Source of the DNA: Acidobacteriaceae bacterium | Lineage (GTDB): Bacteria > Acidobacteriota > Terriglobia > Terriglobales > Acidobacteriaceae | Direction: 5' to 3' | DNA length: 9,413 nucleotides | Assembly: GCA_027364815.1 (NCBI GenBank) | Contig: DAHXOQ010000097.1 | Span: 1-9,413, forward strand | Shown: in pieces, positions 1 to 7,168 of the stretch | Layout: every line of letters starts with the position of its first letter | How positions within the stretch are numbered: the stretch's first letter is position 1 | The notes under the pieces: model-generated | Database searches by the model: none | The model's input: only the letters and a program-made list of their open reading frames with translations | Told to the model about the DNA's origin: nothing | Program-made: the position numbers and the translations under genes

Positions 1-261
1 AATCCTTACAGTGCTATCGCATCCGGCACCATCAGTCGAATTGACTTGGTCGTCATCGCTGGTCTCCCCCTCTACGGCGACCCCGCACTGCTCAAAAAGC
101 TCACTCCAAACACCGAGCCACTCACCGTCTGCGGCAGCGCAAAGTCGCTTAATCTCGATGCACTTCCGGCTGGTTCCTTCATCGCCGTTCAATCCCGGCT
201 CAGCGCAAAAATGAAAGCCCTCGGCACTGACCTCGCCCCCATCGCAGATTGTGAACCCTGA
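1..261 (+). CDS. Amidohydrolase-type enzyme, C-terminal fragment (5' end outside window)
   Basis: The reading frame is open from base 1 and stops with TGA at 259-261, giving 86 residues of a C-terminus. The stretch Asp-Leu-Val-Val-Ile-Ala-Gly followed by Leu-Tyr-Gly-Asp-Pro resembles the closing beta-strands of amidohydrolase-superfamily enzymes (imidazolonepropionase / deaminase / metallo-dependent hydrolase type), where a 'D-hydrophobic-V-V-x-G-x-P' segment announces the C-terminal part of the composite beta domain. The metal-binding and catalytic residues of the family lie upstream of the window, so substrate and reaction cannot be read here. No signal peptide can be judged. The gap to the next same-strand gene is 51 bases without a visible terminator, so the two may be co-transcribed. 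Family assignment is moderately sure; function is not. Confidence 0.6.
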   Translation, partial: NPYSAIASGTISRIDLVVIAGLPLYGDPALLKKLTPNTEPLTVCGSAKSLNLDALPAGSFIAVQSRLSAKMKALGTDLAPIADCEP

Positions 262-312
262 TCCACTCACCAATGCTCTAAAATATTCCTTAGGCTCTGG
301 AGTGAGCGACCC

Positions 313-1167
313 TTGATCGATATTCATCACCATCTGATCTACGACGTCGACGATGGCTCGCCAGATCTTGAAACCTCTTTAGCCATGGCTCACGAAGCCG
401 CCAGTGAAGGCATTACCCACATCGTCTGCACTCCGCACGCCAGTGACAACTACGCCTACAATCTCCCTCTGATCGAAGAGCGCCTCTCCATTCTGCGTGA
501 AAAGCTCTCCGGTGTCGTCCAACTCGGACTCGGCTGCGACTTCCACCTCAATGGCGAAAACATCTCAGACGCGATCGCCAATCCCCTGCGCTACTCCATT
601 AACAACAAGGGCTACCTCCTCGTCGAACTCCCCGATCACGCCATTCCACCACAGTTGAACAACGCCCTTGAGCAACTGCGCATCGCCGGCTATACGCTCA
701 TCATCACTCACCCCGAGCGCAACCAGGTACTTCAACGCAAGCCTGAACTTCTCGCGGAATGGATGCGCATGGGCTGTCTTACTCAAGTCACCGCAGCCGC
801 ACTCTACGGCCGCTTCGGTAACACCGCGCAGGCCTTCGCCAACGCTCTTCTCGAACGCAATTGGATTCATTTTCTCTCCACCGATGCCCACCACCCCGAG
901 TGGCGTCCGCCGCATCTTCTGAAAGGTTATGAATACGTACTCGAACGCAAGGGTCTGGAAGCTGCCGAGCGACTCTGCACACTGAATCCACGCGCAGCAT
1001 ACGATGGAAAGCCCCTAGCGCCCCAACCTGAGCCACTGGGTCTCTGGGAAAACGAGCCTCTGCATTTCGACGCAAAGCGCTATGCCGCCAAGGCAGAAGC
1101 ACCCAAATCAAAAAGCAAAAATGCAGGCGAATCAACAAGTTTCTGGAGAAAGTTCTTCAAGAAATAG
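313..1167 (+). CDS. CpsB/YwqE-like PHP-domain phosphatase (probable protein-tyrosine phosphatase)
   Basis: This 284-residue protein begins with a TTG start. Ile-Asp-Ile-His-His-His follows immediately, matching the N-terminal metal-binding H-x-H of CpsB/CapC/YwqE phosphatases, which fixes the start; a GGAG at 299-302 lies 10 bases upstream. Further metal or active-site blocks are Thr-Pro-His (His42), Glu105 in a Val-Glu-Leu-Pro strand, Thr-His-Pro-Glu-Arg (132-136) and Ser-Thr-Asp-Ala-His-His (189-194). Known members are manganese-dependent enzymes that dephosphorylate tyrosine kinases controlling capsule or exopolysaccharide export. No kinase or polysaccharide gene is visible here, so the partner is unknown. 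The family is usually about 240-255 residues. The extra C-terminus (about 255-284) is Lys/Ala/Ser-rich and ends in a basic aromatic Trp-Arg-Lys-Phe-Phe-Lys-Lys tip. It could also act as another PHP phosphoesterase. Confidence 0.88.
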   Translation: MIDIHHHLIYDVDDGSPDLETSLAMAHEAASEGITHIVCTPHASDNYAYNLPLIEERLSILREKLSGVVQLGLGCDFHLNGENISDAIANPLRYSINNKGYLLVELPDHAIPPQLNNALEQLRIAGYTLIITHPERNQVLQRKPELLAEWMRMGCLTQVTAAALYGRFGNTAQAFANALLERNWIHFLSTDAHHPEWRPPHLLKGYEYVLERKGLEAAERLCTLNPRAAYDGKPLAPQPEPLGLWENEPLHFDAKRYAAKAEAPKSKSKNAGESTSFWRKFFKK

Positions 1168-1203
1168 AGCTTTCGTTTTCTTTAAAATAGCGTTTCTAAA
1201 TAG

Positions 1204-1956
1204 CTAAAGTCCCAACCCACCATCCACAACCAGCGTCTGCCCTGTAATAAAATGCGGCCCCGTCGCAAAGAATACCACCGCCGCCGCCACATCTTCTGCT
1301 CTTCCGTTCCGCTTCATCGGAGTCATCTCCGCAAAATGTGCCGTAGCCTTCTGATCAAACTCCGGAAACTCAATCCACCCCGGCGCCACGCAATTCACAC
1401 TGACCTCAGGCGCAAATCCCTTCGCCATCGCCTCGGTCAACTTGTGCAGCGCGGCCTTTGACGCGCAGTAATGCGCATGTGTCGCCCATGCATTGATGCC
1501 ACCCAGCGATCCAATATTCACAATGCGTCCATTTGCTTTTCGCAGATGAGCAATCGATTCGCGCGCCATCAAAAACGGTCCGCGCGTATTCGTCTCGAAG
1601 ATCGCATCCCACTGCTCAAGAGTCATCTCAGCCAGATTTGCCTGCTCAAAACGCGCTGCGTTATTCACAAGCAGGTCAAGCCGCCCCATCTGCTCCACTG
1701 TCTCTTCAACAGCCGCTCTCACAGCAATTTCAGAACGCACATCTGCTGAAAGAAAGAAGACGCGCCGTCCCAGCTTCGCAACGGAATCAACAATCTCATC
1801 TGACTCCACTGAAGGCGCTCTTCCAGTCAGCACCACATCCGCGCCCGACTCAGCCAGCGCCTGCACAATCGCGCGTCCAATCCGGCGCGCTCCGCCACTG
1901 ACCAGCGCTACTTTACCCAGCATAGATGGCCCCAATGATGGCAACTTACTTTCCAT
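1204..1956 (-). CDS. Short-chain dehydrogenase/reductase (SDR), pteridine-reductase-like nucleotide motif
   Basis: This is a 250-residue classical-length SDR and probably a cytosolic NADP(H)-dependent oxidoreductase. The start is ATG at 1956, chosen because AAGGAG sits 7 bases upstream; the open frame further 5' runs into the Pro/Thr-tail gene and is Arg/His-rich nonsense. Visible motifs are Ser-Gly-Gly-Ala-Arg-Arg-Ile-Gly (20-27, Rossmann loop), Thr-Gly-Arg (44-46, where the Arg favours NADPH), Asn-Asn-Ala-Ala (98-101), Asn123, Ser150, Tyr163 and Lys167 (the Asn-Ser-Tyr-Lys tetrad), and Pro-Gly-Trp (192-194) after the last core strand. The loop fits the TGx3RxG form of PTR1/FolM-type pteridine reductases, but Ser150 stands where PTR1 has its catalytic Asp, so substrate stays open. 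It lies 49 bases downstream of the exported-protein gene on the same strand and is likely co-transcribed with it. It is convergent with the phosphatase gene, their stops 36 bases apart. Confidence 0.9.
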   Translation of the reverse strand: MESKLPSLGPSMLGKVALVSGGARRIGRAIVQALAESGADVVLTGRAPSVESDEIVDSVAKLGRRVFFLSADVRSEIAVRAAVEETVEQMGRLDLLVNNAARFEQANLAEMTLEQWDAIFETNTRGPFLMARESIAHLRKANGRIVNIGSLGGINAWATHAHYCASKAALHKLTEAMAKGFAPEVSVNCVAPGWIEFPEFDQKATAHFAEMTPMKRNGRAEDVAAAVVFFATGPHFITGQTLVVDGGLGL

Positions 1957-2005
1957 TAGGGTCTCCTTTGCTGATGATTCTACCCTGCTGCGCCCTGCAA
2001 AAAAA

Positions 2006-2551
2006 TTACTTGGGCGGCGGCGGTGTATTCGCCGGCGGTGCTGTTTTCGGCTGTGTTGTCGGTGGTGTTGGCGGTGGTGTTGTCGGAGGCGTCTGCTGCA
2101 CCGGAGGAGCCTGTTCTGCATCCTTCGTGTGATCCTTGTACGTTGAGTACTGATCTACTGGCCTGCTTAGCTTCACCAAGAGACTTAGATTCGGCTTCTC
2201 AATCTTGAAGTCCTGCCCGTAAGTCTGATAGCCCTGCGCAACAACCTGGAAGCGTATCGTCGAGCCAATCTCGAGTACGTCTATGACGGCTTTACCATCC
2301 TCGTTTGTCTTGAGTTGCATATTGCCCTTGTCGTGGCCATCCAACTGGTGGAAGATCACCGACGCATTCTCAATCGGCTTTCCATTCGTTGTGCGCACCA
2401 CTTCAACCTCAATCCGCGCAGTGGGCGGCGGCGCCTTGAACTTGCGTCCACGGTTCGAGTTCACATCCTGTGCATGTGCGGCCAAACCAACAGTCAACGC
2501 CACACCGCCAATTAATAGCATCCAACGAGTAATCCGAAGCATATTTCTCAT
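2006..2551 (-). CDS. Exported protein with transthyretin-like/CarboxypepD-reg-like domain and Pro/Thr-rich tail
   Basis: The protein is 181 residues if started at the ATG at 2551. That start gives a textbook signal peptide: basic Met-Arg-Asn...Arg-Trp, hydrophobic core 11-22, Ala-His-Ala cleavage site before Gln28. Residues about 45-130 form alternating beta-strands with 'Asn-Gly-Lys-Pro-Ile-Glu-Asn-Ala-Ser-Val' and 'Thr-Asn-Glu-Asp-Gly-Lys-Ala' turns. This is typical of carboxypeptidase-regulatory-like or transthyretin-like beta-sandwich domains, common as envelope modules and without catalysis of their own. Residues 148-181 are a low-complexity Pro/Thr/Gln tail ending in four prolines and a lysine. 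In-frame ATG codons also exist at 2581 and 2650; none has a good ribosome-binding site, so the start rests on the signal peptide. It is divergent from hslR and upstream of the SDR. The exact role is unknown. Confidence 0.78.
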   Translation of the reverse strand: MRNMLRITRWMLLIGGVALTVGLAAHAQDVNSNRGRKFKAPPPTARIEVEVVRTTNGKPIENASVIFHQLDGHDKGNMQLKTNEDGKAVIDVLEIGSTIRFQVVAQGYQTYGQDFKIEKPNLSLLVKLSRPVDQYSTYKDHTKDAEQAPPVQQTPPTTPPPTPPTTQPKTAPPANTPPPPK

Positions 2552-2657
2552 TTTATATGCTTGGACTCTTCTCGACACCATTCCGTCATCCACATTTTCA
2601 ATTGAGCAACCACTTTCCAACTGGACGAACATACCCCCTCCGATGAACAATTAACCC

Positions 2658-3068
2658 ATGAATGAGAAGAGCAACCGACCAGATGACGCTAATTCAATCA
2701 GAATTGACAAGTGGCTCTGGGCTGCCCGCTTCTTCAAGACCCGCGCTCTCGCTACCCGTGCCTGTGAACTTGGCCGCATTAATTCCAATACGCATCCCGC
2801 CAAACCCGCCCGTGAACTCCGCATCGGTGACCACCTGCTCATCCGCAACGAAGCCGGAGAATTCGCCATCGAGGTACTCGCCCTCAGCGCCATGCGTGGT
2901 CCCGCCGCCGTCGCGCAAACCCTCTATCGCGAATCGGAAGAAAGCCGACTGCGCCGCCTTCAACTCGCTGCCGAACGCAAAGCCTTTGCCGCGCTTGAAC
3001 CCGCACCAGCCCGCCGGCCCACCAAAAAAGATCGCCGCCTCATCCATCAATTCCGTTCCAGAGATTGA
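2658..3068 (+). CDS. hslR: Hsp15-like S4-domain RNA-binding heat-shock protein
   Basis: This 136-residue protein matches E. coli Hsp15 (about 133 residues) along its length. In E. coli, Hsp15 binds free 50S ribosomal subunits carrying a nascent chain on peptidyl-tRNA and helps recycle stalled subunits. The S4 RNA-binding domain is at about 14-60 and opens with Ile-Arg-Ile-Asp-Lys-Trp-Leu-Trp-Ala-Ala-Arg-Phe-Phe-Lys-Thr-Arg (14-29), the family signature. The middle includes Arg-Arg-Leu-Gln-Leu-Ala-Ala-Glu-Arg (99-107). The basic tail Arg-Arg-Pro-Thr-Lys-Lys-Asp-Arg-Arg (119-127) corresponds to the Hsp15 'DRRPDKKERR' tail. The ATG at 2658 is the first in-frame start after an in-frame TAA at 2652-2654. 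No clear Shine-Dalgarno precedes it. It is divergent from the exported-protein gene (106-base gap) and 67 bases upstream of the GH20 gene. Confidence 0.92.
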   Translation: MNEKSNRPDDANSIRIDKWLWAARFFKTRALATRACELGRINSNTHPAKPARELRIGDHLLIRNEAGEFAIEVLALSAMRGPAAVAQTLYRESEESRLRRLQLAAERKAFAALEPAPARRPTKKDRRLIHQFRSRD

Positions 3069-3135
3069 TTCAATCGCTATCGTTGTAGAACTCAAACTGC
3101 GCCATAGTTCTCAAAAAATGAAAGGATTTTTCTCA

Positions 3136-5760
3136 ATGAAATCGCCTGTTCGCTTTGCTGTACTTTCCATCATTAGCTTCATCTTCTTTCTTCCCATTTG
3201 CATCTCTGCGCAAGCTCCCACCGACCCACTGGCGGCCTTCAAAGCAATCAAAATCCACTGGCGAGTCGTCACAAATGGACTTGACGCCACAGGCAAAGCC
3301 ATCTCTGAAGTTGAGCTGACCAACGACAGCGCCGCCACCCTCCCCGCCACTGGCTGGTCCCTCTATTACAACTTTGAATTGCGCTCCGAGCCCCAGCCCG
3401 CCAACGCTCCGTTCACCATCACACGCATCAACGGCGACCTCTATCGAGCCGAGCCTTCCGCCACCTTCACCCCACTCGCGCCCGGTAAATCCGTCAACTT
3501 CCAACTCATCAACAACGAGCCCATCCTTTCCTACTCCATCGCACCAGGCGGACTCTTTTTTGTCCTTCCTGCCGCCGACAAAGCAAGGCCCGCAATCCTT
3601 CCCATCCCCGAGTCTTCCATCACGCGCTTCATTGATCCCTCGCAGATGTACCGTGGCAAAGAAGATCTGATTCCCTACTCATCGCCTCAGCAGCGTTACC
3701 TCAACAATCAAGCTCTCTCGCTACTCCCTTCGGCTCAACTCAACCGCGTACTGCCTACTCCAACCAGCGTGAAAGATCTTCCCGGCTCCTTCACGATCAA
3801 CACGCAAACCGTCCTCTTCGCACCGAACGACTTTGCAAGCGAGGCAGAATACCTTAACCGCACTCTATCTCTGCTCCTCGGAAAGCCTCTCAAGACTCTC
3901 TCCGGCTTACCATCTAAACCCGCCATTCATTTCGTTCTCCTCACAGACAATGTCGGAGACAATCGGCCCACCGACAACTCTGAAGGCTACAAGCTCCTTA
4001 TCAGCCCCACGGACGGCATCACAATCTCCTCACGCTCCTCTGCCGGAATTTTCAACGGAATTCAAACTCTGCGCTCACTCATCCCTCTTGACTCGCTCAA
4101 CAATCACAGCGCCGCCATCACTCTCCCAGCTCTTGAAATCAACGACGCGCCCCGCTTCCATCACCGTGGCCTCATGCGCGATGTCGCCCGCAACTTCCAG
4201 TCCAAGGCTGAAGTCCTCAAGCTCCTCGACATAATGGCCCTCTACAAGCTCAACGTCCTGCACTTTCATCTCATCGACGATGAAGGCTGGCGTCTTGAAA
4301 TTGCAGGCCTCCCTGAGCTCACATCATTTGGCGCGCGTCGCGGGTTCACTCCCGATGGCCAGCCTCTTGAAATGCTCCAACCTGCACTCGACTCCGGTCC
4401 CTTCCCTGATGCATCCAACTCCCACGGCTCCGGCTTCTACACGCGCGCCGACTTCATTGAAATCCTGCGTCACGCCAAAGAACTTCACATCGAAGTCATG
4501 CCTGAGATTGAAGGCCCCGGACACATGCGCGCTGCCATCATGTCCATGCTCAATCGCTATCGTCATCTCACCGCAGCCAACAAACCCACCGAAGCCCGCG
4601 AGTACCTTCTCTCCGATCCTGACGAGCAGACCGGCTACGAATCCGTCCAGGGCTACTCTGACAACGTCATGAACGTCTGCATCCCGTCAACACTCCACTT
4701 CATGGACAAAGTATTCAACGAGTTCGCATCCATTTACTCAGAGGCGGGCGTCAACCTTCAGCGCATTCACGTGGGCGGTGACGAAGTTCCTCGCGGCGCA
4801 TGGCAACACACCACCGCCTGCCAGAATATCCCTGAAGCTGATCGCAATCCTCAATCACTTGAGCATGCTTACATGGACTCGCTCGGCGCTCTCCTCAGCA
4901 AACACGGCATCCGTCCTGCCGCATGGGAAGAAGCCGTCCTCACGCATGACGACAAAGACGTCAACACCGTCGCAGATAATCTCCTCAAGTACAAGGCCAT
5001 GCCGATTGCCTGGCGCAATATCTGGGGTGACACCGACGACAACTCCTCCATCATGGCCAACGCCGGCTACGACGTCATCATGGCTGAGTCCTCAAACTTC
5101 TACCTCGATATGCTCTATAGCAAGGAACCCGAAGAGCCCGGAGCCTACTGGTCCAACTTCACTGACACCCGTCAGACCTTCGAGTTCACACCTTCCAACA
5201 TTTACAACTCCGCACGCACTGACACCATGGGACATCCCATGAACCCATGTCATGACTTTGCCAACAAACCACACCTCACCGACGAAGGCCGCAAGCACAT
5301 CATCGGCCTCCAGGGCGCAGCCTGGTCTGAGCGCGTCCTCGGTCCTGAAATGATGGAATACTTCTTCTTCCCGCGCGCCATCGCCATTGCCGAGCGTGCC
5401 TGGGCCGCTGAACCCGCTTGGGAATCCACATGCACGGGAATCTTCTCTGCCAATTTCAATAACGACTTCAATCAATTCGCCAATGAACTCGGCCAGCGCG
5501 AATTCGCCCGCATGGACGCACTCAACGGCAACGTCAACTTCCGCATCCCACCCCCCGGCGCAGTCATAGAAAGCGGCCTCCTCAAAGCCAACACCAACTT
5601 CCCCGGCCTCGCCATCCGCTACACTACCGATGGCAGCGAGCCCACCCCTGCCTCATCCCTCTACACCACCCCAGTCAAAGTAAAAAAAGGCGCCATCAAC
5701 CTCAAAGCATTCGACGCCCAGGGCCACAGCAGCCGCACCTCCACCCTCACTGTCAAATAA
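3136..5760 (+). CDS. Secreted GH20 beta-N-acetylhexosaminidase (chitobiase-type)
   Basis: This 874-residue enzyme removes terminal N-acetylhexosamine from chitin or peptidoglycan-type oligosaccharides by substrate-assisted catalysis. The start is ATG at 3136 because AAAGGA (3121-3126) lies 9 bases upstream; the ATG at 3118 lacks such a site. Domain order: signal peptide about 1-27 (Ile-Ser-Ala-Gln-Ala end); chitobiase N-terminal carbohydrate-binding-like domain about 38-165; GH20b about 205-335; (beta/alpha)8 catalytic domain about 340-770; C-terminal Ig-like CHB_HEX_C domain about 800-874. Key residues are Arg344 in Phe-His-His-Arg-Gly, the His-Phe-His-Leu-Ile-Asp-Asp-Glu-Gly-Trp-Arg block (376-386), Pro-Glu-Ile-Glu-Gly-Pro-Gly-His (456-463), the catalytic pair Asp549-Glu550 in His-Val-Gly-Gly-Asp-Glu, and Trp597 and Trp730 of the substrate pocket. 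All look intact. It probably acts in the periplasm or outside the cell. A terminator follows directly. Confidence 0.95.
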   Translation: MKSPVRFAVLSIISFIFFLPICISAQAPTDPLAAFKAIKIHWRVVTNGLDATGKAISEVELTNDSAATLPATGWSLYYNFELRSEPQPANAPFTITRINGDLYRAEPSATFTPLAPGKSVNFQLINNEPILSYSIAPGGLFFVLPAADKARPAILPIPESSITRFIDPSQMYRGKEDLIPYSSPQQRYLNNQALSLLPSAQLNRVLPTPTSVKDLPGSFTINTQTVLFAPNDFASEAEYLNRTLSLLLGKPLKTLSGLPSKPAIHFVLLTDNVGDNRPTDNSEGYKLLISPTDGITISSRSSAGIFNGIQTLRSLIPLDSLNNHSAAITLPALEINDAPRFHHRGLMRDVARNFQSKAEVLKLLDIMALYKLNVLHFHLIDDEGWRLEIAGLPELTSFGARRGFTPDGQPLEMLQPALDSGPFPDASNSHGSGFYTRADFIEILRHAKELHIEVMPEIEGPGHMRAAIMSMLNRYRHLTAANKPTEAREYLLSDPDEQTGYESVQGYSDNVMNVCIPSTLHFMDKVFNEFASIYSEAGVNLQRIHVGGDEVPRGAWQHTTACQNIPEADRNPQSLEHAYMDSLGALLSKHGIRPAAWEEAVLTHDDKDVNTVADNLLKYKAMPIAWRNIWGDTDDNSSIMANAGYDVIMAESSNFYLDMLYSKEPEEPGAYWSNFTDTRQTFEFTPSNIYNSARTDTMGHPMNPCHDFANKPHLTDEGRKHIIGLQGAAWSERVLGPEMMEYFFFPRAIAIAERAWAAEPAWESTCTGIFSANFNNDFNQFANELGQREFARMDALNGNVNFRIPPPGAVIESGLLKANTNFPGLAIRYTTDGSEPTPASSLYTTPVKVKKGAINLKAFDAQGHSSRTSTLTVK

Positions 5761-5780
5761 AATTCAGAGAACACGATCAA

Positions 5781-5810
5781 GGGCGCGGCGCACACCGCGC
5801 CCCTATCTTT
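5781..5810 (+). terminator. Intrinsic terminator after the GH20 gene
   Basis: A perfect 8-bp GC-only stem (5781-5788 GGGCGCGG with 5795-5802 CCGCGCCC, loop CGCACA) is followed by a T-rich run (tatctttt). It begins 20 bases after the GH20 stop. This is a standard Rho-independent arrangement, although the T-tract is interrupted. Confidence 0.8.
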
Positions 5811-5932
5811 TGATACCCATTTACATGTTCATCCAGAGTGAAAAGTACCGCAGCCAAGTGCAACAGAGGTTGTGTACGGCAAGGCTGTGAATCGTGGGAC
5901 ACAGACACATTAAGCCATACTCGGCGAGCCTG

Positions 5933-5961
5933 TTGAAATTCATGGACCTGCACCCTATTGA
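5933..5961 (+). promoter_or_regulatory. Candidate sigma70-type promoter for the barrel gene
   Basis: TTGAAA (5933-5938, five of six consensus bases) and TATTGA (5956-5961, three of six) are separated by 17 bases. It lies downstream of the GH20 terminator and upstream of the inverted-repeat leader. The weak -10 makes this tentative. Confidence 0.3.
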
Positions 5962-6045
5962 CCAGACTTGGGCAAAGCCTAACTGTGGATGTAAAAACTG
6001 GTTGCGAGCAACTCGCAGTCAGCGAGGCGAGTTACGATTGTGTTG

Positions 6046-6067
6046 ATGCATGTACAAAATCATGCAT
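6046..6067. repeat. Inverted repeat ATGCATG/CATGCAT, 8-base spacer
   Basis: ATGCATG (6046-6052) and its exact complement CATGCAT (6061-6067) are separated by tacaaaat. It may be a protein-binding operator or an RNA hairpin about 100 bases before the barrel gene start. Confidence 0.5.
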
Positions 6068-6084
6068 TGATCCGGAACCATCCA

Positions 6085-6096
6085 GATTCGCGAATC
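6085..6096. repeat. Perfect 12-bp palindrome GATTCGCGAATC
   Basis: GATTCGCGAATC is self-complementary with no spacer and lies 70 bases before the ATG at 6166. It is a possible dimeric regulator site; no binding protein is identified. Confidence 0.5.
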
Positions 6097-6165
6097 AAGG
6101 AAATTCCGGGTGCAGAGGAAAAACAATTTTTAAGCAGCAAGCATTTGAATTTACAAGGGGCAGCT

Positions 6166-7078
6166 ATGAAAAGTCACTGTGGGCAGTTCCTTGTCACCCT
6201 GCTTCTTCTTTACTTCGGCGTTGCTGTTCTTGAAGCGCAGATGAATCCTGATTTCACAGCAATCAACTATCCTGTTCCGCGGAATTCGCTTATGGTGATG
6301 GCGCTGTCGGATTACCAGTCAGCACGGTCCACCAACGATTTCTTCACCGGCATGATGATGGTGGAGTACGGCTTGACACAGCGCTGGACGGCGGGATTCA
6401 TGGTGGAAGGCGAGAAGATCTACGGTATGCCGACGACATACGGCGGAATGCGAATCAACAGTTACTATCGACTTCTCCCGCATGACCACTTGCTGAATTT
6501 CACCCTGTACGGGGAGTACGAAGGCCTCAATGGGGCTGCGTTGTACAAGATGGAAGTCTCCGGATTCGGAGGTGAGGATTTGAGTGGGCCGCTGACACTG
6601 GCGCGTAATACGAATGCCCGTACCTTTGAACAGCGAGCCATCCTCTATCACGATTGGGGACGCACCAACCTTACCTTCAACTTCATCAATGAGACGGGGC
6701 TGGACACCAGGAAACAACTTCGGCTATGCCTGGGGAGTCTTTCGGCAACCCGCCTATACCGCAATGGAAAAGGACAAAAGCATGGGCGGGATGGATATGG
6801 GGACGGCGATAATGAAAGCGCCTCCGGCATTCTCGTTACAACGCCTTGGATATGGCATTGAGATGATGGGAGCGCTCGGCAACACGGACCAGTTCGGCTT
6901 CTACTGGCAACGCCAGCAGCAGTACTTCGGTCCTGTCTTCAGCTATACCGTATCAAAGAATTGGACCGCGCACGTCGAGCCGGCAGTTGGACTCTCTGGA
7001 GTTAGCGATCCACTTGTACTGCGAATGGGGCTGGGATATTCGATCAACCATCTTCTACATCGACGGTCACCACGTTAG
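6166..7078 (+). pseudogene. Frameshifted gene for a Met-rich, probably beta-barrel outer-membrane protein
   Basis: The first part starts at ATG 6166, with AAGGGG five bases upstream. It encodes a signal peptide (about 1-25: hydrophobic Leu-Val-Thr-Leu-Leu-Leu-Leu-Tyr core, Leu-Glu-Ala-Gln end) and then aromatic/glycine-alternating strands up to about residue 178. The homologous-looking continuation lies one frame over and runs to TAG at 7076-7078. Skipping one base near 6696-6712 rejoins them into about 303 residues; dropping one G from the GGGG at 6696-6699 gives Asn-Glu-Thr-Gly-Trp-Thr-Pro-Gly-Asn-Asn-Phe-Gly. Without correction the first frame runs on to a stop at 6859-6861. The protein carries a Met-rich loop (about 200-216, containing Met-Gly-Gly-Met-Asp-Met-Gly) and ends in a strand-like Leu-Arg-Met-Gly-Leu-Gly-Tyr. 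I do not recognise the family. An outer-membrane barrel, possibly metal-related, is inference. Codons are more G-ending than in flanking genes. Confidence 0.7.
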
Positions 7079-7168
7079 TGGTTGTGGCACTTATGATCTA
7101 CATTGTTGGCAAACTATCAAGGATGCAGCATTACGGCGAATAATCCAATACGAATCGAGGTGCAAATC

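Larger units (their letters stand above)
5811..6165 (+). other. Non-coding stretch with inverted repeats; leader of the barrel gene
   Basis: I see no convincing gene in these 355 bases. Open frames exist, but none has a ribosome-binding site or recognisable protein. The stretch holds a weak promoter candidate (5933-5961) and, downstream of it, four inverted repeats: 6003-6008/6012-6017, 6010-6016/6027-6033 (the two overlap and are mutually exclusive), 6046-6052/6061-6067, and a 12-bp palindrome at 6085-6096. If the promoter is right, the transcript has a leader of about 200 nt before the ATG at 6166. Confidence 0.5.

Noticed and set aside
1168..1203. Bidirectional terminator between the convergent phosphatase and SDR genes
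   Set aside because: The spacer is T/A-rich, but I could not form a stable GC-containing stem.
1957..2121. 55-residue N-terminal extension of the SDR
   Set aside because: It is Arg/His-rich and lies partly on the Pro/Thr tail of the neighbouring gene. AAGGAG and the Rossmann fold place the start at 1956.
2552..2657. Divergent promoters between the exported-protein gene and hslR
   Set aside because: TTGAGC at 2602-2607 has no -10 at normal spacing and nothing clear was found on the minus strand.
2694..3095. Minus-strand open frame of 133 codons opposite hslR
   Set aside because: It mirrors the codon pattern of hslR on the other strand, with no ribosome-binding site and no recognisable motif.
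2662..3135. In-frame upstream extension of the GH20 gene through hslR (158 more codons)
   Set aside because: It overlaps hslR in another frame, has low-complexity Ser/Pro content, and would put the signal peptide inside the protein. The AAAGGA before 3136 and the signal peptide there fix the start.
5092..5475. Minus-strand open frame of 127 codons inside the GH20 gene
   Set aside because: It is a shadow of a C-ending-codon gene; GH20 catalytic motifs are clear on the plus strand.
5966..6036. c-di-GMP-I (GEMM) riboswitch, suggested by GGGCAAAGCCTAA and a later GAGTTACGA
   Set aside because: Only one of the two GCAAA blocks is seen, the ACGCAAAGCC core is altered, and the closing stem could not be paired. 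An Rfam RF01051 covariance search would settle it.
5958..6233. 91-residue Cys-containing open frame from a TTG start
   Set aside because: No ribosome-binding site, and it overlaps the signal-peptide region of the barrel gene in another frame.
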